64,000 bases of DNA from positions 204,276 through 268,275 of the forward strand of contig NZ_BJML01000003.1 in the NCBI RefSeq assembly GCF_006539145.1. Direction: 5' to 3'. The notes beneath the pieces were generated by a model. That model made no database searches. It saw only the letters and a program-made list of their open reading frames with translations, and had not been told where the DNA came from. The stretch is from Microbacterium testaceum. GTDB lineage: Bacteria > Actinomycetota > Actinomycetes > Actinomycetales > Microbacteriaceae. Below, piece by piece: positions 9,004 to 16,400 of the stretch. A program made the translations under genes and the position numbers. The stretch's first letter is position 1. Every line of letters starts with the position of its first letter.

Positions 9004-9819
9004 TCAGTCGACGCTCGGGCGGATGAGGCGCAGCACGTTGACGATCACCGGCGGCAGCAGCACGACCGCGGCGACGATCAGTGCGGTGACGCCGATCGGC
9101 GCGCTCTGGGGCTCGCCCGTGAAACGCTCGACGGCCAGCCAGCTGAGACCCCAGGCCAGGGCGAGTGCGGGAGTGAGGCGCCACGAGCTCCGCCACGCGA
9201 TCGCCAGGCCGATGAGAGCCACCACGATGAGGACGGCGATGCCGATGGCATCCGCGGCGTTCTCCCACTCCTTCGGCACGATGGTCGTCAGCCAGGCGGC
9301 AGTGTTCGCGACGGTGGCGAGGGTGACCCAGCCGAGGTGAAGGCCCGTGACGGCGTCGATGAGGACGGAGTCGACGACGCCGCCGCGCGGCTCGCGGGTC
9401 GAGACGGCGACGCGAAAGGTCCAGCCGAGGGCGGCGAGCAGGAGCGCGATGACCACGACCGTGAGGAACAGCGTGCCGAAGCGGGCCGCCACGAGCCAGA
9501 GACCGTTGAGGGTCATCGTCAGGGCGACGAGCCAGCCGAGGGCACGCTGGCGCGGGCTGGTGCGTTGGCTCGGGAGGGCCTGCCAGATCGCGTATGAGAT
9601 CAGGCCGAGGTAGATGATCGACCAGATCGAGAAGGCGGGACCTGCGGGCGCGAGATACGAGCCGTCGGTGTTGAGCGCGCCGCCCTGCTGATCCTGCACG
9701 GCGGAGTTGCCGAAGGCGCCGGCGCCGATCACGGCGGCGATGAGCATGAACGACACCGCGGAGAGGACGACGATTTGACGAGCGAGGTCGCTGCCCCGCC
9801 GCTGAGCTGCTGTGTTCAT
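9004..9819 (-). CDS. TspO/MBR-like (tryptophan-rich sensory protein) membrane protein
   Basis: A 271-residue polytopic protein with about eight hydrophobic helices. The motif GPAFSIWSIIYLGL near residues 67-80 and the following Trp-containing helices resemble TspO family proteins, which bind porphyrins or related ligands; this version is about 100 residues longer than classical TspO. I chose ATG 9819 rather than the upstream start at 9882 because TAGTAT lies 7 bases before it and because the upstream 21 residues are not membrane-like. A palindrome AGCTAGCT sits next to the -10, which suggests repressor control. The family call rests on general resemblance and is moderate. Confidence 0.6.
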   Translation of the reverse strand: MNTAAQRRGSDLARQIVVLSAVSFMLIAAVIGAGAFGNSAVQDQQGGALNTDGSYLAPAGPAFSIWSIIYLGLISYAIWQALPSQRTSPRQRALGWLVALTMTLNGLWLVAARFGTLFLTVVVIALLLAALGWTFRVAVSTREPRGGVVDSVLIDAVTGLHLGWVTLATVANTAAWLTTIVPKEWENAADAIGIAVLIVVALIGLAIAWRSSWRLTPALALAWGLSWLAVERFTGEPQSAPIGVTALIVAAVVLLPPVIVNVLRLIRPSVD

Positions 9820-9826
9820 ACCCGGA

Positions 9827-9844
9827 ATACTAGAAAAGCTAGCT
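9827..9844 (-). promoter_or_regulatory. -10 element and operator-like palindrome of the TspO-like gene
   Basis: Reading the minus strand, TAGTAT (9832-9827) lies 7 bases before the ATG. Immediately upstream is AGCTAGCT (9837-9844), a perfect 8-base palindrome, and a second CTAG overlaps the -10 (9830-9833). The cluster is AT-rich against the local background, which is typical of operators for MarR- or PadR-type regulators. No such regulator gene is adjacent. Confidence 0.4.
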
Positions 9845-9929
9845 AAATGCGGGGGTTGGGCTTGACATCGCGCGACGAACATCCGTCGACGGCGCGCCGT
9901 CGAGTGCGCTCCTCATCGGGGCGGCGGGC

Positions 9930-10658
9930 TCAGGCGGCGACGGCGCGCGCGGCGAAGGAGCGCAGAAGGCGTGTGGGCTGCTCGACGGAGGCGGTGCGCA
10001 CGTGCGCCGAGACCTCGTCGAACGCGTCGGCGTCGAAGTATCCCGCGTCGCGGTAGACGACCATGCGCGCGACGAACGCGTCGGTCGTGGGCTCGGGATG
10101 AAACTGCGTGGCCCACAGCCCGGATCCGGCGCGATAGGCCTGCACGGGGCACGCATCGTTCTCGGCCAGCAGGGTCGCGCCCGGGGGAACGGTCGCCGTG
10201 CCCTCCTTATGAGCGGTGAGCGCCTCGAAGCGGGGTTCCAGGATGCCGAACAGCTCATCTTCGCGCCCCGCCTCGGTCAGCGCGATATCGGCGGGTCCCG
10301 TGCCCTCGGGATGCAGCAGACTCACCCGCCCGCCGAGAAGGCGCGTGACGACCCCGATCCCGAAGCACGTGAAAAGTGCGTTCGTACGACCCTCGATGGC
10401 CGCACCGGCGACACGCTCGAGGTCGCGCTCGAGGCGGCGCTGCTCATCGCTCTTGTGGGGATCGGTGACGTTGAAAGGGCTTCCGCCGACGACCACCGCG
10501 GCGTATCGGTCCAGATCCGCGGGGAGCGGCTCGCGGACGAGATCGTGGTGCACGAGATCGTCGTCGCGCACTCCCAGACCGTCGCGGAACGAGGCCCATT
10601 CGGCCACGGCCGCCTCACGCTGCGGGCGGACGCAGACGTAGAGCAGGGAACCGGTCAT
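9930..10658 (-). CDS. Class I glutamine amidotransferase-like protein
   Basis: A 242-residue cytoplasmic protein with a GATase1 fold. The nucleophile elbow is FTCFGIG with Cys98, and QFHPE (His187, Glu189) supplies the rest of the triad. Stand-alone proteins of this kind resemble GMP-synthase amidotransferase domains and gamma-Glu hydrolases, but the synthetase partner is not adjacent, so the substrate is unknown. TAGAAT six bases before ATG 10658 indicates a leaderless message. The C-terminal 50 residues (after FHPE) form a helical tail. Confidence 0.8.
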   Translation of the reverse strand: MTGSLLYVCVRPQREAAVAEWASFRDGLGVRDDDLVHHDLVREPLPADLDRYAAVVVGGSPFNVTDPHKSDEQRRLERDLERVAGAAIEGRTNALFTCFGIGVVTRLLGGRVSLLHPEGTGPADIALTEAGREDELFGILEPRFEALTAHKEGTATVPPGATLLAENDACPVQAYRAGSGLWATQFHPEPTTDAFVARMVVYRDAGYFDADAFDEVSAHVRTASVEQPTRLLRSFAARAVAA

Positions 10659-10664
10659 CCCGAA

Positions 10665-10670
10665 ATTCTA
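10665..10670 (-). promoter_or_regulatory. -10 element (TAGAAT) of the amidotransferase gene
   Basis: TAGAAT on the minus strand, 6 bases before ATG 10658; no Shine-Dalgarno sequence. Fits a leaderless transcript. Confidence 0.5.
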
Positions 10671-10733
10671 CGCGGGCGCCTTCTCGTGCGGTCAGGGGGT
10701 GACACGGAGTGAAACGTGGGTGCGCCGGCCCCC

Positions 10734-11459
10734 TCAGCGCGAGGATCGCGCGGTGCGACCGCGCACGATACCCACGAAGACCTCGACATCGGGGGTCGTG
10801 CGATCGCGGAGCCACGCGAGCGCAACGGTCGATCGCGGACCGTCCCGCAGGACGCGGTACTCGACGTCGCGACGTTGGTGAGCCCGCGCGAGCGACATCG
10901 GCACGATTACGACACCGACCCCCGCGGCCACCGTCGCGATGGCTTCGGCGGTATCCGCCGGAGTGGCGAACGCCGGGGCGACGGCATCCGGTATCGACAG
11001 GTGGAAGACGTCGTCGGCGGCGGCGATGACGACCTCGCCCCGCAGGTCGGAGAGCTCGAGCTCGTCCGCGGCCGTCAGATGGGAGTCGGCCGACATCACC
11101 ACGACGGGCTCCTCCTCGTAGAGGGGGATCACGTGCACGTCGTCGGACTCCTCGACGGGCAGCCGAACGAGAGCCGCATCGACGTCGTCGAGCGCCTCGA
11201 GCTGGGTCGCGACGACGAGCTCCCGCAACTCGAGAGGGACATGCGGCATCCGCTCGCGCCACAGGCCGATCCACTTTCCGGGGGTCGCCCCGGGGATGGC
11301 CCCGAGCACGAAGTCGCGCGGCACCTCGCGTGGCGGGGCCGCTCGCTCCGCCGGAGGCTTCGGCTTCGTCGTGCGCGCCCGCCCCGACGCGGCGGGCTTT
11401 GCACCGCCCGCACGCCGAGGTGCGCCACTGCGCCCGCGGGACCCACTGCCTTTCGCCAT
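10734..11459 (-). CDS. LysR-type substrate-binding domain protein without a helix-turn-helix
   Basis: A 241-residue protein. Residues 1-45 are a basic, Pro/Ala/Arg-rich tail with low complexity. The remainder (about 48-235) follows the pattern of LysR effector-binding domains: DFVLGAIPGATPGKW, then LPLELRELVVATQ-like and DAALVRLP strands, and the hinge region VVIAAADD. The usual N-terminal winged helix is absent, and I see no remnant of it upstream, where only 35 bases separate this gene from the divergent DUF1304 gene. It may sense a ligand and act through a partner, or bind nucleic acid weakly by its basic tail. TAGCCT six bases before the ATG suggests a leaderless message. Confidence 0.75.
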   Translation of the reverse strand: MAKGSGSRGRSGAPRRAGGAKPAASGRARTTKPKPPAERAAPPREVPRDFVLGAIPGATPGKWIGLWRERMPHVPLELRELVVATQLEALDDVDAALVRLPVEESDDVHVIPLYEEEPVVVMSADSHLTAADELELSDLRGEVVIAAADDVFHLSIPDAVAPAFATPADTAEAIATVAAGVGVVIVPMSLARAHQRRDVEYRVLRDGPRSTVALAWLRDRTTPDVEVFVGIVRGRTARSSR

Positions 11460-11465
11460 GGCTCC

Positions 11466-11487
11466 AGGCTAACCGCGGCACTAACGT
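11466..11487. promoter_or_regulatory. Back-to-back leaderless promoters in a 35-base intergenic region
   Basis: TAGCCT on the minus strand (11471-11466) lies 6 bases before ATG 11459, and TAACGT on the plus strand (11482-11487) lies 7 bases before ATG 11495. Only 10 bases separate the two -10 elements, so each promoter's -35 zone falls over the other's -10 to start-codon segment. Simultaneous polymerase binding seems impossible. Confidence 0.5.
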
Positions 11488-11494
11488 GGGATGC

Positions 11495-11884
11495 ATGATC
11501 GGCATCCTGGCACTCGTCTTCGCGGGACTCGCGGCCCTCCTGCACGTATACATCTTCGTGCTCGAGAGCGTGCGTTGGACACAGCCGAAGACATGGAAGG
11601 TGTTCGGGATCGCCGATCAGCAGACGGCGGATGCCACACGCCCGATGGCGTACAACCAGGGCTTCTACAACCTGTTCCTCGCGGTCGGCGCGATCGTCGG
11701 CATCGTCTTCTGGGTGGTGAACGGCATCGGCGACGTCGCGGGTCGCACCCTGTTGATCTTCTCGCTCGGCTCGATGCTCGCCGCTGCCCTCGTGCTCATC
11801 ACCTCGGGGGCGAAGTACCTGCGTCCGGCCAGCATCCAGGGCACGCTGCCCTTGATCGGACTGATTCTGGCGATCTTCGCCTGA
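11495..11884 (+). CDS. DUF1304 family membrane protein
   Basis: A 129-residue protein with four hydrophobic helices. The first helix ends LLHVYIFVLESVRWTQP, followed by a FGI stretch and YNQGFYNLFLAVG, which are hallmarks of DUF1304. Family members are inner-membrane proteins of unknown function. ATG 11495 is chosen because TAACGT precedes it by 7 bases; the ATG at 11491 is in another frame. A hairpin terminator follows and the next gene is convergent. Confidence 0.85.
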   Translation: MIGILALVFAGLAALLHVYIFVLESVRWTQPKTWKVFGIADQQTADATRPMAYNQGFYNLFLAVGAIVGIVFWVVNGIGDVAGRTLLIFSLGSMLAAALVLITSGAKYLRPASIQGTLPLIGLILAIFA

Positions 11885-11904
11885 CGCCGCGCGGCGACGC
11901 GAAA

Positions 11905-11933
11905 ACCCGCACGCTTCGAAGAGTCGTGCGGGT
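11905..11933. terminator. Bidirectional hairpin between convergent genes
   Basis: Stem ACCCGCACG (11905-11913) with CGTGCGGGT (11925-11933). On the minus strand it is followed by TTTT (11905-11902 read in reverse), so it is a good intrinsic terminator for the hexapeptide gene and a weaker one for DUF1304. Confidence 0.65.
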
Positions 11934-11957
11934 CGTGGATGCCGCGGCGAACGCGCG

Positions 11958-12365
11958 TCAGGCTGCCAGCCGCAGTCCCCGACGGTCGGTCGCCACGGCC
12001 TCGCCGTCATTGATGATCTCGTCGTCGCCGATGAGCGAGCCCATCGCGATGCGCGCGTTGTGGCCGACCTGCGTGCGGACGCCGATGTGAGCGCCGGCGC
12101 CGATGACCGCCCCCGCGCAGATGTGCGCGTGCGGCTCGATGTGCGCCTCCGGGCCGATCACGGCGTCTGATTCGATCCAGGCACCGCGGCCGACACGAAC
12201 ACCCGCGGCGATCTGCACGCCGGGCTCGACGTAGGCGCCGTTCTCGACCAGCGCCGACGGGTGGACCTTCGCGCCGTGCGCGACGAGTCCGCGACCGTTG
12301 ACGTGCTTGCGGTAACGCAGCGTCTCGCCGTGGTCGTTTTCGATGTCGATGTAGTTCTTTCCCAC
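11958..12365 (-). CDS. Left-handed beta-helix (hexapeptide-repeat) protein
   Basis: About 135 residues. From residue 28 it shows repeated hexapeptides of the type V-x-P-x-A-x with hydrophobic residues at every sixth position (for example VHPSALVENGAYVEPGVQI and IEPHAHICAGAVIGAGAHIG). This is the fold of LpxA-like acyltransferases and carbonic-anhydrase-like proteins. The catalytic His and CoA-binding extensions of a named enzyme are not evident, so it may be a small acyltransferase or a structural homolog. I chose GTG 12365 because GGAGGGG lies five bases before it; an in-frame ATG at 12401 would add 12 residues and has no ribosome site. Confidence 0.7.
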   Translation of the reverse strand: MGKNYIDIENDHGETLRYRKHVNGRGLVAHGAKVHPSALVENGAYVEPGVQIAAGVRVGRGAWIESDAVIGPEAHIEPHAHICAGAVIGAGAHIGVRTQVGHNARIAMGSLIGDDEIINDGEAVATDRRGLRLAA

Positions 12366-12670
12366 GATCCCCTCCGGTCGGTCATCGGGTTGAGCCGACA
12401 TGTATCACAACGGGTCGGGAACGGTGTTCATTCCCTCGAATGCTTCTTCGTCGCCGGTACCGTGATCGGTTTCCTCGATGTCGAGGAAAGGGCGACGCGC
12501 GGGGTGCGACGTGGAGTCGTCCCCCTGTTCTCGCACGCTCGGAAGAAGGAGCCGGACGGGTTGACACGGGGCGCGAAGAGGGTCCGTCCTCTGCGGTGTC
12601 CCGCGTGGTCCCCCGCGGAGCAGCGGTTCGCGCAAGAGCCCCGGCCTCCGTCGGCCGCGTGCACGCCGTG
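12366..12670. other. 305-base stretch without a gene I can support
   Basis: Lies between the start of the hexapeptide gene and the stop of the Nei-type gene, both on the minus strand. The open frames here overlap known genes in other frames or have no ribosome site. It must hold the promoter of the hexapeptide gene, but I cannot place a convincing -10 element; the local AT-richer patch around 12400-12415 is the likeliest site. Confidence 0.5.
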
Positions 12671-13447
12671 TCAGCCGGGCTGGCAGGTGGGGCACCAGTA
12701 GACGTTGCGCTCACTCGTGGCGGAAGCGCCGAGGGACGTCGCGCGGATGGGTGTCCCGCAGCGGCGGCACGGGGCCCCCTCTCGCCCGTAGACCCAGAAC
12801 CGACGCCCGGGCCGGCTGTCACCGGTGAAGGTGCGTTCGGGGCGCGGAAGGTTGGCGCGAATCATCCGCTCGCCGAGCGCGATGGTCGCCTGAGCGTCGA
12901 TATCGGTGGCGGGAGTGGTCGGAGCGATGCCTCGGACGAAGAGCAGCTCGTTCGCGTAGACGTTGCCGAAGCCGGCGACATTGCGTTGGTCGAGCAACGC
13001 GACGTGCGCTGCTCTCTCGTCGGCGGAGACGCGGCGGACGGCTTCGGCTTCGTCCCAGTCGTCGGCGAGGAGGTCGGGGCCCAGGTGCCCGATCACGGTG
13101 TGCTCGTCGCTCGTGCGCAGGACCTCGACCATGGCCAGATCGAAGCCGACGGCGTCGGCGCCCGCGACGCCGACGATCGCGCGCGCCTTGAACGCCTGGC
13201 GCCGCCAGCGTTCACCCGGACGGTAGACGTCCCACCGGCCCTCCATCTTCAGATGCGAGTGCAGGGTGTAGCCGCCGATGCGGTGCAGGAGGTGTTTGCC
13301 CCGGGCGGCGACCTCGTGCACCGTCTCGCCGCGCAGGTCGGCGGTGGCGCTCCCCGGCACACGGATGTCGAACCGTGTGACCACCTTGCCGGCGAGGGCC
13401 GCCGACAGCTTCGCGGCGGCACGGTAGACGGTATCGCCTTCAGGCAC
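12671..13447 (-). CDS. nei: Fpg/Nei family DNA glycosylase/AP lyase (endonuclease VIII type)
   Basis: Removes oxidised bases from DNA and cuts the resulting abasic site. After the start Met the sequence is PEGDTVYR, giving the catalytic Pro2 and Glu3 of the family; PEGDT with this continuation favours the Nei (endonuclease VIII) branch over Fpg. The helix-two-turn-helix region includes LDQRNVAGFGNVYANELLF (about 155-175), and a C-terminal zinc finger has CRRC and CPTC pairs. 258 residues is normal. The start overlaps the end of lhr by eight bases, so the glycosylase is translated from the lhr message. Confidence 0.9.
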   Translation of the reverse strand: MPEGDTVYRAAAKLSAALAGKVVTRFDIRVPGSATADLRGETVHEVAARGKHLLHRIGGYTLHSHLKMEGRWDVYRPGERWRRQAFKARAIVGVAGADAVGFDLAMVEVLRTSDEHTVIGHLGPDLLADDWDEAEAVRRVSADERAAHVALLDQRNVAGFGNVYANELLFVRGIAPTTPATDIDAQATIALGERMIRANLPRPERTFTGDSRPGRRFWVYGREGAPCRRCGTPIRATSLGASATSERNVYWCPTCQPG

Positions 13448-16400
13448 GGGCGGCCTCGCGCAGGGTGTCGCCGGCGGTGAGTTTGCGAAGCGTCAGACCC
13501 TTGGGCGATTCGACGAACCCGCCCTCGCGAAGAGCGCGGCCCACCGCGGTGCCGTAGACGAACTCGCCGTTGACCTGCTCGACGGTGAGGGTCTCGAGAC
13601 GCCTCTTCTTGGCGGTCTCGGCGAGGTGGCGCGCCGCCGCCTGCAGCACCGCCTCGTCGTCGGTGAACGCGAGTGCGCTGCGACCGCCACGTTCGAGGTA
13701 AAGCGTGAGTTCACCGTCGACGAGCACGACGAGTCCGCCGGCCTTGCGGCCCGGCCGATGAGTGACCCCCTCGATCGCGGGCCAGCCGAGCGCGGCGCCG
13801 TAGGGGTTGGCGGGGTCGGTGGCGGCGAGCGTCACCGTGCGCAGGGGCGGCGGGTCGGCGACCGCCGCGAATTCGCGCAGCCGGTCCACGGTCGCCGAGG
13901 CCGCGAACTGTGCGGCGCCGAGCTTCTCGATCACGTACCCGCGTCGGCAGTGGCCGGCCTCTTCGAAGCCGGCGAGGATGCGGTACACCTGGGCGAAGCC
14001 GCCCGGCACGCCCTCTGACTGCACGGCGCCACGCGTGACGACGCCGTACCGGTCGAGAAGGAGGCTCGCCGTGGCCGTCGCACGGGTGGCGGGGTCCTGT
14101 TCGCGCTCGGGGAGGAGCGACCATCGTCCGCCCAGGGAGGGCGGACGCGGTGTCGAGGAAGAGCGTGGCATGGTGGCGCCGCGGTACATCCGAGCGCGAG
14201 GTGCGCGACGGGCGACACGGTGCGACTGGCCACTGCCGCTCAGCAGGGTGCGGACCGGGGCGAAGGTGTCGTTGGTGACCCGGCCCGCCCAGGTCAGCGC
14301 CCACAGGGCGTCGTTGACGGACTGCTCGTTCTCGGCACCGGCGAGCTGTTTCAGCTGCGTGGCGAAGTAGGCGCCTCCGCCCTCGAGAGCGGCGATGATG
14401 CGCGCCTCGAGAGAATCGGGCGCGGGATCGTCGGTGTCTTCGGGGTCTTGCAGGGTGAACGGCGCCGCCTCGGCCGGGTGCAGAGCGATCCATCCGTCGC
14501 GACCGGGAAGGGTGCCATGGCCCGACCAGACCACTTCTCCGGTGGCGGTGAGTTCATCGAGCAGCGCCGGGGAGTAGTCGAGCACCCGGGACGGCAGGAC
14601 GAGCGATTCCCACGCGCTCGCCGGAATGGGAACGCCCGCGAGCTGCTCGATCACGGCGAGCACCCCGTCGATGCCCTCGAGCGGACGGCCCACGTGCTGC
14701 CACACGGGAAGGAACCGCGCGTACGCGGCCGGAGGGACCGGCTCGACGCTGCCGCGGATGGCCGCCAGTGAGCGCATGCGCAGACGGCGGAGAACCTCGA
14801 CGTCGCACCATTCCGTCTCGTCGCCGCGGCTGCCGCCCGACGCCTCGGGAAGGAAGAACCCGCTCGCGAGGCGCCCCTGAGACTCCAGGCGCTGCAGCGT
14901 GAGCCGTGCGACCGCCACGCCGACGCCCAGGCGTTCTGCCACGGCATCGGTCGCGAACGGCGCGTGCGTGCGGGCGAAGCGGGCGACGAGATCGCCGAGG
15001 GGATCGGGGAAGGGTTCGAGGAACGCGTGGGGGATCCCGACGGGGAGAGCGGCGCCCAGAGCGTCGCGCAGGCGACCGGCGTCTTCGATTCCGGCCGTTC
15101 GTGAGATACCCGCGATGGTCACGCGAATCGCGCGTCGGTCATCGACGAGGGCGGCGAGGTGCTGCTCGGCGTCGACCAGCGCGTCGCCGTCGGTGTCGAG
15201 CCTCGCCGCCACCTCGGTCGCGTCGAGGGGTCCGAGGATGCGCAGCAGGTCGGCCACTCCCTCGACGCCGCGGGCTCGGCGGTCGGGATCCAGGCGCTGC
15301 GCTTCGCGCTCGAACTGGGCGATGACGTCGGGGTCGAGCAACTCGCGCATCTCGACCTTGCCCAAGAGCTCGCTGAGCAGTGCAGGGTCGACCGACAGCG
15401 CCGCCGCTCGACGCTCGGCGAGCGGCGAGTCGCCCTCGTACATGAAGGCGCCGACGTAACCGAACAGCAGATCCCGCGCGTACGGCGACGGCTGCGACGT
15501 CGTGATCTCGACGAGGCGGATCTTGCGCTCTCCGATCTGCCGCGTGAGGCGCAGAAGAGCGGGGAGGTCGTAGACGTCTTGGAGGACCTCGCGGAGCGTC
15601 TCGAGGATGATCGGGAACGCCGGATGCCGTTTGGCGACCTCGAGCAGTTGCGCCGAGCGCTGGCGCTGCTGCCAGAGCGGAGAGCGGCGGTTGGGATTCA
15701 GTCGGGGAAGGAGCAGGGCGCGCGCGGCGCATTCCCGGAAGCGTGAAGCGAACAGCGAGGAGCCGCCGACCTCGTCGGTGACGATCTGCTCGAGCTCGTC
15801 GGGTTCGAAGACGAAGAGGTCGGCTCCGGGCGGCTCCGCCGCCGCATCCGGAACCCGAGCGATGATTCCGTCGTCGCTCGCGACCGCCGCGCCCTCGACA
15901 CCGAGACGTTCGCGGATGCGCGCGTTGACCGCGAGCGCCCACGGCGAGTGCACCTGCATGCCGTACGGGGAGTGCAGGATGATGCGCCAGTCGCCGACCT
16001 CGTCGCGGCTGCGCTCGACGGTGAGGGTGCGGTCGGTCGGGAGGGTCCCCGTCGCTTCGCGCTGCTCGGCGAGGTACGCGAGAAGGTTGGTGATGGCGTT
16101 GTCGTCGAGCCCCGATTCGCGCAGGCGCTCCTCGGCCGTGCCGCGGTCGGCGGCGGCGAGGTCGCGGGAGAACTTGCCGAGGGCCTCGCCCAGTTCGGCG
16201 GGGCGTCCGATGCCGTCGCCGTGCCAGAACGGCAGCTTGCCGGGCTGCCCGAAGGCGGGCAGCACGTTGACACGGTCGTGAGTGATCTCGACGATGCGCC
16301 AGCTGGTGGTACCGAGAGTGAAGACGTCGTTGACGCGGGACTCGTACACCATTTCTTCGTCGAGCTCGCCGACGCGGGCGTTCTGCGATTCTCCCGCCAC

